In this document: positions 28,703 through 35,796 of the stretch, in pieces
Numbering within the stretch: the first letter of the stretch is position 1
How the letters are laid out: every line of letters begins with the position of its first letter
Assembly (NCBI GenBank): GCA_003258405.1
Contig: QKPN01000010.1
Coordinates: 62,001 to 126,000, forward strand
Source of the DNA: Rhodobacteraceae bacterium DSL-40
GTDB lineage: Bacteria > Pseudomonadota > Alphaproteobacteria > Rhodobacterales > Rhodobacteraceae
DNA length: 64,000 nt
Direction of reading: 5' to 3'
Translations under genes and position numbers: made by a program
Notes under the pieces: generated by a model
What the model was told of the DNA's origin: nothing
Databases searched by the model: none
What the model saw: only the letters and a program-made list of their open reading frames with translations

Positions 28703-30210
28703 ACCGCACCCCGCGATTTCTTCTCGGGCCGGGCCGTCATCCGCGCGCCCTCGGCCACGGCCAGGACGGTTGCGGAAGCCGCGTCAATGCGGCCCGTGCT
28801 GCGGGCCTTGGCAAGTTTCAGATTGTTCGCCGGATCGCGCAGGCAGACCGCATCCGCGAAAGCCGACGACATGAGAAGGCTTGGCCGTGACCTCACCTTG
28901 CCGTCGAAACAGGCCCGCCGGAACCGCTCCACATCCTCGCCGCCGTCCCGGAATCCTTGCCCGCGCCAGACGATCGGACAGCGAATGCCCGCCTTGTCGA
29001 TCGCCTCGCCAAGCTCGGCTTGCTTGTAGCGGTCGGCGGTCAAGGCCGCGATCTGCTCGCCCTCGACCTGCCGCATCACCTGGACAAGCCAAGGCGCGAC
29101 GGGAACGGTCTTTTCGCCCAGAACGGACAACTCGCCCCGGTCCTGCATCGTGACGTAACGGTCGGAAACGCCGTCGTTCTGCCCCCGGTCGAGAAGCGAC
29201 GGCATCGAGGGGAAAGTGCCAAGACATTCCAGACGGCCGGATTCGGGCCAGTAGAACGCCGCCGCTGTCATGCTGGCAGAGCCGCCCAGGTCGACGCCGA
29301 TCACCACCGGCCCAGCGCGCGGCGGCAATTCGTCGGTCTGGCAGGCCATCCATTCGTCAACGGTCAAGAGCACATCGCGGCTTTCACCGGAGACACGCTC
29401 ATTCCGATTGTAGAGCCGGAAACTCGTCAGCGTGGAGCCGCCCCGCGCGATGGCCCGCCGCGCGCTTGCTTCCAGCCATTCCAGCGATGCCCCGATGCCG
29501 TGCTTTGCGCCCGGATTGGCGATCAGCAGGCTTTCGCGGTCATCGGCCGGAAGGCCGGGCGGGGGCCGGTGTTCCTGCACATAGGTTCCGGGCTGCGGAT
29601 CATCGATCCAGCGCGAGAAGGGGTGCGCATCATCCGCCGCCGAGGTCGAAATAATCAGCGCTTTGCCGCCCCGCTTGCCGAGACCGGACAGAAGCGCGTG
29701 TTCGAGGTCGTTCCCCTTGTCGAGCGGCCAGTGCCCGCGTTCGTCCATGAGAACGAGCGTTGGCGCGCTGCCGAGGATCGACTTGCCATCCGCCGCGATG
29801 GCTCGGACGAAATGCCCGCCCCCATCGCCCTGGTATTCGATTTCAAGGCGCGGCGAGCGCCGGAAGGTCAGAAGCTCCTGCTTCTCGTCAGGCAAAGAGT
29901 GCGCGAATCCGGCGACAAAATCCCACGCAATGCGGGCCTGATCGCGCGTCCTTGCCGCAATCAGGATCTCCCGCCGAGGCTGCCGGTCGAATTCGCCAAG
30001 CAGCGCCCCAAGAGCTACGCCTGCCGACAGTGCCGTCTTCGCGTTGCCCCGGCCGATCGAGAGAACCGCAACCTGCACCTCGGGAGCCAGCGCGCCACGA
30101 ACGAACTGTTTCTGAAACGGCGCAAGCTTCACCGGCTGGCCCGCAAGAGGGCCTTCCGGGATCTTGAGGCTTTCCATGAAGCGGATCGCGGCGGTCGCTG
30201 GTTTCATCAC
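28693..30210 (-). CDS. phage terminase large subunit
   Basis: A 505-residue packaging motor. ATPase: Walker A-like SIGRGNAKT (51-59), Walker B LVLMDE (152-157). C-terminal RNase H-like nuclease: VVIGVDLGGSASMTAAAF with Asp307. No small terminase gene is recognisable beside it; the upstream genes encode a spike-base-like and an unassigned small protein. It overlaps the HNH gene by 10 bp and the preceding gene by 4 bp. Confidence 0.9.
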   Translation of the reverse strand: MMKPATAAIRFMESLKIPEGPLAGQPVKLAPFQKQFVRGALAPEVQVAVLSIGRGNAKTALSAGVALGALLGEFDRQPRREILIAARTRDQARIAWDFVAGFAHSLPDEKQELLTFRRSPRLEIEYQGDGGGHFVRAIAADGKSILGSAPTLVLMDERGHWPLDKGNDLEHALLSGLGKRGGKALIISTSAADDAHPFSRWIDDPQPGTYVQEHRPPPGLPADDRESLLIANPGAKHGIGASLEWLEASARRAIARGGSTLTSFRLYNRNERVSGESRDVLLTVDEWMACQTDELPPRAGPVVIGVDLGGSASMTAAAFYWPESGRLECLGTFPSMPSLLDRGQNDGVSDRYVTMQDRGELSVLGEKTVPVAPWLVQVMRQVEGEQIAALTADRYKQAELGEAIDKAGIRCPIVWRGQGFRDGGEDVERFRRACFDGKVRSRPSLLMSSAFADAVCLRDPANNLKLAKARSTGRIDAASATVLAVAEGARMTARPEKKSRGAVWV

Positions 30211-30458
30211 AGCATCCCGACGAGTCCGGTTACGGTCGTGCCCGTCGCGTGCAGCTTTCGAATTCTGAACGGGTAGACCGTCCCGGCGGTGAGACCGAAA
30301 AGCGTCGCCACAGAGCCGTCAATCATCGTGACGGTCACGTCGCCATTCTCGTTCACCAGAAAGGCGCGCACCGGCGCTGCGATGTCGGCAACGTCATTGG
30401 GGGAAATAATGGCCACACCGGATGCGGGGCCGCAGGGGTCGTTCGTATAGATTGCCAT
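30207..30458 (-). CDS. small head-associated protein resembling GTA head-spike base proteins
   Basis: An 83-residue beta-rich protein: IISPNDVADIAAPVRAFLVNENGDVTVTMIDGS and FRIRKLHATGTTVTGLVGML. From memory this pattern (an S-DVADI start, a short V-V-G strand run, and a final R-ATGTT--L) matches the spike-base proteins of alphaproteobacterial gene transfer agents and phages, which decorate capsid vertices. It overlaps the terminase start in ATGA. The call needs a profile search. Confidence 0.5.
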   Translation of the reverse strand: MAIYTNDPCGPASGVAIISPNDVADIAAPVRAFLVNENGDVTVTMIDGSVATLFGLTAGTVYPFRIRKLHATGTTVTGLVGML

Positions 30459-30546
30459 TTTCGTTCCTTTCGACTGTCACAGCGAGAGAGAAGAAGCCCG
30501 CTCCGCGACACCTCCCCCGTCAACATTCTGGGGCATTGGGACCAGA

Positions 30547-30819
30547 TCACCCATCGAGGCGTTCCAGTGCGGCGACAGCGGCGCTCGTGATCGCATCCTT
30601 CAGGTCTCGGCTCACGAACTTGAGCGCGCGGTTCTGTCCACGGTTGCCCGGCACACGTGGCGGGATGCAGATGTGGCTGCCATTCGGCCGCTCGATGACA
30701 ATGCACCCCTGCATGAGAATGCCGCCGGTCAGCACATCGACATGGCCGACGAGCCGCGATCCGTCTTCCCACGCCTCGGCATATGCGGTGGTTACGCCTA
30801 CGATTTTGATCTTGTTCAT
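30547..30819 (-). CDS. small protein, first gene of the morphogenesis operon, possible SpoVG-like fold
   Basis: A 90-residue protein starting MNKIKIVGVTTAYAEAW with GAGG 6 nt upstream of the ATG at 30819. The layout VDVLTGGILMQGCIVIERPNGSHICIPPR followed by a charged loop and RDLKDAITSAAVAALERL resembles SpoVG-type nucleic-acid-binding proteins (strand, 'g-ic-P-R', terminal helix). That is an inference from pattern only. It could be a regulator or a packaging cofactor in place of a small terminase. Confidence 0.55.
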   Translation of the reverse strand: MNKIKIVGVTTAYAEAWEDGSRLVGHVDVLTGGILMQGCIVIERPNGSHICIPPRVPGNRGQNRALKFVSRDLKDAITSAAVAALERLDG

Positions 30820-30832
30820 CCTGATCCTCATT

Positions 30833-30892
30833 AGGTCAGCTTGCTTTACCTATATCACATGCCTAATACTAAGGTCTACTTAACTTACCTAT
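30833..30892 (-). promoter_or_regulatory. putative late-operon control region with 14-bp direct repeats
   Basis: An AT-rich block in front of the capsid operon holds (plus-strand coordinates) cttgctttacctat at 30840-30853 and cttaacttacctat at 30879-30892, 11 of 14 identical, 39 bp apart. Between them lies the near-palindrome CCTAATACTAAGG (30862-30874). It looks like an activator or repressor array for switching on the head genes. No firm -35/-10 pair is assigned. Confidence 0.45.
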
Positions 30893-31277
30893 TCGCATTA
30901 AGCACACTCCTGCACCCGCTCCTTCCCCCCACTTCCTGAGAGAAGGCCCTGCGCTGCCTCGATCCGTATCCACGCGATGCCTGATATCGGGGGCCAACCG
31001 CCTTCCCTTGGGGATCTCACCCAAACGAGTCCTGGGAGTCGTCCCGGTGTCTCGCCCCCGGTCAATGCCGCGCGGGTTTCGTGTCGCGTTTCTGAGAAGA
31101 GCCAGCAGGAGCCGCTTCCTCTCGGGTCGGGTGTCATTCCCCGGATCGTCATAGCCCGCTGATTTCGCTCAACGGTCAGAGGCTAGGGCGGCTGAAAGGA
31201 TGTGCCCGGTCGTGCCGGTATGCTCCGGTGAATCGATGCCCCCGCACCGCGCCCGAGGCACGGAGGCGAGGGTGAAA
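30893..31277. other. island segment without confident gene
   Basis: A minus-strand reading frame of 84 codons (30898-31152) is open, but it has Gly/Arg/Pro-rich composition and no clear ribosome site, and an overlapping frame on the other strand is equally open. I do not call a gene here; it may be a leader or decayed sequence. Confidence 0.4.
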
Positions 31278-31484
31278 TCAGTTTTCGATCAGTTCGAAAT
31301 CTTCATGCGCGGTCATCTCGGAGACGAGCCGCCGCATCATCGCGAGTTGCTTCCTGGATGGTTCCCACGCAGGCCGCTTGGACTGGCGGATGATTGAGCG
31401 CGCAAAGCCCGACGCCCATCCGTTCCCGGCTCGGGCAACTTTGGGCATCCAGAAATCGGTGAGTTCCTCGATTGTGAAGGTCAT
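31278..31484 (-). CDS. small phage-type protein, unknown
   Basis: A 68-residue protein (MTFTIEELTDFWMPKVARAGNGWASGF..., ending EDFELIEN). The sequence KQLAMMRRLVSEM with W-G-G-W-A-FA spacing is reminiscent of small proteins in alphaproteobacterial prophages. It overlaps the end of the upstream gene in ATGA, which supports real coupled translation. Confidence 0.6.
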   Translation of the reverse strand: MTFTIEELTDFWMPKVARAGNGWASGFARSIIRQSKRPAWEPSRKQLAMMRRLVSEMTAHEDFELIEN

Positions 31485-31969
31485 GCCGCCGCCCTCCGAT
31501 CATTGTCGGCGAAGGCGAGGAACTTCGAACGGTTCAGATCCGGCAGGGCTTCCCAAGAGGCCAGAAGATATGCCCGCAGTTCGGCGAGGCTGGCCCAGGA
31601 CGCCCAAAGCCGGGCCTCGGCGATAACTTCATCGAAGGCCGGAATTGGCGCACCGGCCGAGAACTTCCGCTCAATCGCATCAGCCAGAATTAGCTGATCC
31701 TCGGCGCTCAGGGCATTGAACGCCTCGATGGCAGGGCGCATCCGCGAGATTGCATCGACAGTCGCGGTCGGATAGACTTCGCCGAGAGAGTTGAGTGCTT
31801 TCTTCTGATCCGCCCCGGTTGCGCCCGCCAGCGCGCCGGGGTTTTCTTCTTGGGCAATGCCCGGGTGCGCTTTACAAGTTGCCGCTCCGTTCCCGACTTG
31901 TTCGCATCCGTTCAGGTCGCCGCTGAAAAGCGCATCGCATTGATATTGTGAGATAAATGCAGGATCACG
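31481..31969 (-). CDS. island-end protein, unknown; start lost or beyond attR
   Basis: A helix-rich reading frame (LSAEDQLILADAIERKFSAGAPIPAFDEVIAEARLWASW, ending FLAFADNDRRAAA), coupled to the next gene by ATGA. No ATG, GTG or TTG in frame with a ribosome site is seen inside the island; the open frame runs through attR to 32149 in chromosomal DNA. The gene may have lost its start when the island inserted, or begin at an unusual codon. Function unknown. Confidence 0.5.
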   Translation of the reverse strand, partial: RDPAFISQYQCDALFSGDLNGCEQVGNGAATCKAHPGIAQEENPGALAGATGADQKKALNSLGEVYPTATVDAISRMRPAIEAFNALSAEDQLILADAIERKFSAGAPIPAFDEVIAEARLWASWASLAELRAYLLASWEALPDLNRSKFLAFADNDRRAAA

Positions 31970-31970
31970 T

Positions 31971-31983
31971 AGAAGCCTGCACT
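31971..31983 (+). repeat. attR core
   Basis: AGAAGCCTGCACT, the second copy of the core in ssrA at 21087. Chromosomal sequence resumes with ttcccaagac, which is likely the displaced original end of ssrA. Confidence 0.75.
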
Positions 31984-32110
31984 TTCCCAAGACATGCCCA
32001 TCCTGTTCGAGCACGCTGCCGCGGCGGCCGAGACAATCGTCGGTCCCGCGCCCTGTTCGCCAGATATTGCCCCGCGCCGGAGCGTGACGCCGCGGCAGGA
32101 TTCTGTTGAA

Positions 32111-32184
32111 ATGATACTTCTGGATTATGCGGAAGCGACACCGCATCAATCGGCGGCGTTAGATCGCGGTGCGAGCAGTATCAT
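32111..32184. repeat. long inverted repeat upstream of the first secretion-locus gene
   Basis: ATGATACT (32111-32118) and AGTATCAT (32177-32184) are perfect inverse copies; an inner hairpin ATGCGG (32127-32132) / CCGCAT (32141-32146) lies between. It is 75 bp ahead of the 271-residue protein gene and could be an RNA structure or a protein-binding dyad. Confidence 0.5.
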
Positions 32185-32258
32185 CACGTTAATTTACCGA
32201 CCCATTGGGGCCCAATATGATTGGAAATTCTGGCATCTTTTCTTGAGGGATAAGGACG

Positions 32259-33074
32259 ATGGCATACAGAGGCTCCAAGAATAGCAAAAAGAAATATTCA
32301 AATTCCGACAAGAAGTTCAAAGACTCCGGCCACAATGACAAAGGGGGGTTTGGCCCCGGGACCGACAAGGACGGCGACCACGGTGACTACCACAACGGCG
32401 GTCAGGCGCTGACCAAGCTGATGCTGAACTGCCAGAAGGCGGTGGCCAGCACACTGAAGTGGGGCAAGTTCTCGGATGCTTCAGTCGAGAAGGCGATCAA
32501 TATCGTCGAAAAGTATGTCTACAGCATCGAGGCCAAGATCGGGAGCTGGGTGAAGCCCGACGTCCAGCCGGTGAGCGTCACGGTCGAGGCGGCAGCAGAA
32601 GCCACCGGCACTGCGGCCCAGGCAAATGCCCACGTGAAGCTCGGCGTCTTCGACATCGACGCCAGCAGCTATGCCAAGCATGGCGCCAAGCTGGTTGTCG
32701 GCACCGCCGAATCCTTTGCGGCCGCCAATGGCGACGACAGCAAGACCTATGTGAACACCTTCTCCTCGGTCAAAGGCGTGGATACCGGCGAGATTGTCTC
32801 CTTCTACGCCAAGGGAAGCAATTTCGAGAAGGCCGTCGAATGCCTCGTCGCGATCGACTGGGAGGGTGTCTTCGACAAGAATCTCGTCTTCACCAAGCAT
32901 CACAGCTTCTACGGCCGGATGAAGAAGGAGATCGGCGACAGCCACAAGATCAACGCCACCACCGACGTGCATGTCGAAGCCGACAATTATGCGCAGGTGC
33001 ACTCGGGGGTGAAGGCGCTGGCCATGGATGACACGGTCAAGGCAGTCGCCGAGGCCGACGCGATCGCCAGCTAG
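32259..33074 (+). CDS. leaderless protein of the type I secretion locus (271 aa), candidate substrate
   Basis: The protein starts MAYRGSKNSKKKYSN, then a charged Gly/Asp/His-rich stretch (GPGTDKDGDHGDYHNGG), then an Ala/Val-rich domain with alternating pattern (VSVTVEAAAEATGTAAQANAHVKLG) suggestive of beta structure, and ends with VHVEADNYAQVHSG...AEADAIAS. There is no Sec or Tat signal and no RTX nonapeptide. AAGGACG precedes the ATG. The end segment and the N-terminal YRG-K motif recur in the 69-residue protein encoded at 33857. Position upstream of a PrtD/HlyD pair makes a type I substrate likely but unproven. No known family recognised. Confidence 0.75.
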   Translation: MAYRGSKNSKKKYSNSDKKFKDSGHNDKGGFGPGTDKDGDHGDYHNGGQALTKLMLNCQKAVASTLKWGKFSDASVEKAINIVEKYVYSIEAKIGSWVKPDVQPVSVTVEAAAEATGTAAQANAHVKLGVFDIDASSYAKHGAKLVVGTAESFAAANGDDSKTYVNTFSSVKGVDTGEIVSFYAKGSNFEKAVECLVAIDWEGVFDKNLVFTKHHSFYGRMKKEIGDSHKINATTDVHVEADNYAQVHSGVKALAMDDTVKAVAEADAIAS

Positions 33075-33856
33075 ACGAAAGGCGTAGCCGGCCGGCGTAT
33101 TCCCGCACAGATCACCGCAACCGGCGAAGCGAACCGGCCTTCACACTCCAGTCCTGGCGCAAGGCTCGGACCAGACCACGCCGGTCTGGTCCGTCTTCGT
33201 TTTCAGGCCATGGACCCGGCGCCCCCATCCGAACCGCGCCTCCTGCCACCTCCAGCCGAGACGCAGTCCCGCACGGTGTGCAGGAGAGGCGCTCGCACGG
33301 CATAGCCCTCAAGAGCAGCATCTTCCAGAGGACCGGCCTGCAGACCGGCCCCGTCACGACAGTCGGTTTTTCCGCACGCTTCGTTTGAGAACAGCGCCTT
33401 GCCGAAGGCCGTCGGCGTGCCGGGTGGCAGCAACGTCATGACGCGCCTTGCGGCTGCCTCCACCGATTCTCGCCGCACGTCCCGCCAAGATCTCGGCGCC
33501 AGCGCCGCGCGCCCACACGCACCGCGCGCGCCATCTCGACGCCGCGCGCATCAGCAAGAAGGCGTAGGCCGATCACGCGAATTGCCACCTCCTCCGGGAG
33601 GGAAGCGGGCGACGCGCGCCATGGTGCATATGATCCACCGAACGGCGCAGACGGGCACTTCCGCGTGCGCATGCCAAGATGGCTGTACACCTGATCAACA
33701 CGGAGGACAGCAATCCGAAGGACGGACATCCGAACACCGAAACATGGTAAACAGAAAGTCTTATCTACCTTTGCGTGCTTGGAAAAATCGGCCCGTCTTG
33801 AAAACATTGGTGTTGCCCCGGTGGGGTGGTGAAAAGCGAAATCAGGAGATTTTACC
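33075..33856. other. long GC-rich region with no supported gene
   Basis: 782 bp between two small secretion-locus genes. Apart from the terminator at 33167 and the promoter/leader of the next gene at the right end, I see no reading frame with a plausible start, ribosome site and normal composition on either strand. Some minus-strand frames near 33200-33480 stay open but are Gly/Arg-rich. It may hold a decayed gene. Confidence 0.5.
33167..33203 (+). terminator. Rho-independent terminator after the 271-aa gene
   Basis: A perfect 10-bp stem GGACCAGACC (33168-33177) / GGTCTGGTCC (33183-33192), extended by C33167-G33193, with a 5-nt loop and a GTCTTCGTTTT tail. It ends the transcript about 90 bp after the stop codon. 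Confidence 0.85.
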
Positions 33857-34066
33857 ATGGGCAAATATCGCGGGAAGAAAAAATTCGACTTCAAGCACAA
33901 GGAAAAGGTCAAGGTCGACATTGACCAGGACAACTGGGCCGAAGTCTACGCGGGCCGGGACTCCAAGGTAAGCATCGATCAGGACAACGATGCTGTCGTC
34001 GCAGCCCCTCACAAGTCTGCAGATATCTGCATCGACCAGTCCAACACTGCGATCGTCGTCATCTGA
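33857..34066 (+). CDS. leaderless repeat protein (69 aa), curlin-like, candidate type I substrate
   Basis: A 69-residue protein: a basic start (MGKYRGKKKFDFKHKEK), then three 18-19-residue repeats with cores VDIDQDNWAEV, VSIDQDNDAVV and ICIDQSNTAIV, ending -VVI. The I-x-Q-x-N-x-A-x-V spacing recalls curlin repeats of CsgA/CsgB with a shortened turn, so a beta-solenoid or amyloid-forming unit is plausible. No signal peptide. AGGAG is 8 nt before the ATG. The N-terminus and repeat match the 271-residue protein upstream. Function and export route are inferred. Confidence 0.8.
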   Translation: MGKYRGKKKFDFKHKEKVKVDIDQDNWAEVYAGRDSKVSIDQDNDAVVAAPHKSADICIDQSNTAIVVI

Positions 34067-34110
34067 CGAAATTTTCAGGGTATCGGCTATATTGTAGCCT
34101 GCCCTACCCT

Positions 34111-34144
34111 GGCCCCGTCCGAGCATTCGGCGGGGCCTATTTCG
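34111..34144 (+). terminator. terminator after the 69-aa repeat protein gene
   Basis: Stem GGCCCCG (34111-34117) / CGGGGCC (34131-34137) with an inner CCGA/TCGG pairing, followed by TATTTCGCTT. The small gene is therefore probably its own transcription unit. Confidence 0.7.
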
Positions 34145-34311
34145 CTTGCGGAAGACGACAAAATCCAAGAAAATTGATTGTATAAATCGCAAGATACATC
34201 CATTACTTCCGAAATTATACTTGAGGTGTACTTGCCGAGCGAGGCGAGAAGGCGCAACCTTTGCGATAGTCGCCGTCCGAACGGGACACCAACAGAAACG
34301 GGAGCTCTGCC

Positions 34312-34665
34312 ATGACGCTGATAACCAAGCAGACCAAGAAATTCACGACCGGCCCAGACATGAAGAAGGTCGTCACGGGGACCTATGTCAAGATGACCGA
34401 CGGCTCCCACGACAAGCCCTCGTTCGACAAGGGCAACGCCGGAGATCACGGCCTGGACATCTCCGCCCTCCTTGCCGCCCACAAGCAGAAGGACTGGGGC
34501 TCCTATTTCAACGACAAGATGCCCCATGTGCCCGATCACGGCTCCGATTACGGTTGCGGTTCCGGGCATGATATCTGGGAGGGCCGCCCGGACTTCACAT
34601 CCCGACTGGCACTCGATCACTGCCCGAAAGACGCCCACGACTCGCACGTCTCCGATATCTGCTAG
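34312..34665 (+). CDS. leaderless His/Asp/Gly-rich protein (117 aa), candidate type I substrate
   Basis: A 117-residue soluble protein without signal peptide: MTLITKQTKKFTTGPDMKK at the start, a polar Gly/Asp/His-rich middle (DKGNAGDHGLDISALL, PDHGSDYGCGSGHD), three cysteines, and an end DSHVSDIC. The His/Asp content could bind metal. GGGAG stands 7 nt before the ATG. An AT-rich promoter-like stretch lies at 34160-34220. Not recognised; grouped with the secretion locus by position and by the shared leaderless, Asp/Gly-rich character. Confidence 0.7.
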   Translation: MTLITKQTKKFTTGPDMKKVVTGTYVKMTDGSHDKPSFDKGNAGDHGLDISALLAAHKQKDWGSYFNDKMPHVPDHGSDYGCGSGHDIWEGRPDFTSRLALDHCPKDAHDSHVSDIC

Positions 34666-35126
34666 GCGCGCAGCAATCAGGATCTCTGCCGCGGCACCTC
34701 GTCTGCCGCACAGATGAAGCGTAGCGCGCCGGGAACACCCCGGCCCCGGCGCGAGGAACGAGCCGGTCCGTGCCCCCAAGATTGCGTCGCCCGTCGGCCC
34801 CTTCAGGCCTGCACGGGAGGGGGCACCACCGGTTCCGGCTTCCTCCCGCGCGTTGCAAGGCGTCTCCTGCCCGACATGCTCCGGCCCCGCCGCAGACCGC
34901 GCGCTCTTCCATCGCCCTCACCCTCCTGCACCGGTGCTCAGTCTCCGCATGGAGAGATTCGCCCCCACCTGCGCCACCAGGGAGGTGACTCCAGCCGCCG
35001 CGTATAACTCTTTCGGGGTACAACCTCACCTTGAGGTCAGCTTGTCCGGCCCGCGGCCCTATAGCACGCTGAAGACCTGACGCTCCTGCGCAGGGGCGGA
35101 TTTCACAGGCTTGTGGGGGCCTCAAA
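34666..35126. other. GC-rich region with no supported gene
   Basis: 461 bp between two candidate-substrate genes. Frames on either strand have unnatural composition (Arg/Gly/Cys-rich). The right end carries the leader of the 213-residue protein gene. Its resemblance in character to 33075-33856 is noted, but I could not align the two by eye. Confidence 0.5.
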
Positions 35127-35768
35127 ATGGTTTCGATAAACTCCAGTTCATCTTCCGTCGTCATTATCGACGGCGATCACTCGGGCACAACCAGGCCCGC
35201 CGGTCCTCAGAGCGTGGGTCTCGAGCTGAACGCCAGAAAGACCGGCCTCGCCAGCGACAAGGTCAAGGTCGACCTCTCGACACATACCGATTCCACCTCT
35301 TCCGCACCGGGCGCGCACAGCGTCTCGATCAAGACCATGTCGACGGTCGGCAAGGCCAGCAAGGTCGACAAGCACAAGATCGAGGTCGGGATCGGCGACT
35401 GGATGGGCAATGCGAAGGACGGGGACGACATCGAGTTCCTGATCTGCATCAGTGGCGCCAGAGGGATACCCCGCAAGGCCCCACTTCTCACGGGCAAGGA
35501 GGCCAAGGACCTCGATGTCCGCTTCGACCTTGACCTCAAGGGGCTCACCCTGAACGCCAAGCTCAAGCCCGCCTTCGCCAAGGATCTCAAGCTTGTGAAG
35601 TGCCTCGACGCCGAGGGGAAGCTGGCCTGGGGGTACCTCGGCACGGTGGATGACACGGACAAGCTCATCAAGATGTCGTTCAACTCCCCGAAAACGGGCG
35701 AGAAGGTCGCCGAACTCGCGATCGACATCCAGAACCTTCATCCCGCCGGAGATCACTTCGATCTCTGA
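35127..35768 (+). CDS. leaderless protein (213 aa) next to the ABC exporter, candidate type I substrate
   Basis: A 213-residue protein with a Ser-rich start (MVSINSSSSSVVIIDGDHSG), a beta-rich body with alternating charged/hydrophobic residues (VDKHKIEVGIGDWMGNAKDGDDIEFLICISG; FDLDLKGLTLNAKLKPAF) and the end HPAGDHFDL. A short hydrophobic tail after an acidic residue recalls C-terminal export signals of PrtD-type systems. It lies 28 bp upstream of the exporter gene, so they are probably co-transcribed, which makes it the strongest substrate candidate. No RTX repeats, no known family. Confidence 0.78.
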   Translation: MVSINSSSSSVVIIDGDHSGTTRPAGPQSVGLELNARKTGLASDKVKVDLSTHTDSTSSAPGAHSVSIKTMSTVGKASKVDKHKIEVGIGDWMGNAKDGDDIEFLICISGARGIPRKAPLLTGKEAKDLDVRFDLDLKGLTLNAKLKPAFAKDLKLVKCLDAEGKLAWGYLGTVDDTDKLIKMSFNSPKTGEKVAELAIDIQNLHPAGDHFDL

Positions 35769-35796
35769 TCAACGATCAGCCTAGGAGTCACGCCGG

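Larger units (their letters stand above)
21087..31983. mobile_element. integrated island resembling a capsid-forming phage-inducible chromosomal island
   Basis: A 10.9-kb segment bounded by the direct repeat AGAAGCCTGCACT (21087-21099 and 31971-31983), inserted in the 3' part of ssrA, a common integration target. Gene order: integrase, AlpA-like HTH, small regulators, divergent XRE repressor, cargo, then a minus-strand block portal-connector-protease-capsid-HNH-terminase with a putative late promoter. Tail, baseplate, lysis and replication genes are not seen. This head-only set in a short integrated element fits capsid-forming PICIs, which make their own small capsids and borrow tails from a helper phage. 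The alternative is a prophage remnant that lost its tail half. Confidence 0.8.

Noticed and set aside
24902-30458. Gene transfer agent cluster
   Set aside because: Rhodobacterales GTA clusters carry tail, baseplate and lysis-related genes and no integrase or att repeats; here only head genes exist in an integrated element.
30898-31152. 84-codon minus-strand gene in the island
   Set aside because: No ribosome site and Gly/Pro/Arg-rich content, with an equally open frame on the opposite strand; left as unassigned.
33857-34066. Bacteriocin/microcin precursor with double-glycine leader
   Set aside because: No GG leader is present and the exporter lacks the C39 peptidase domain.
32259-35768. RTX toxin or calcium-binding repeats in the secretion-locus proteins
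   Set aside because: No GGxGxDxxx nonapeptides in any of the four proteins, although Gly and Asp are frequent.
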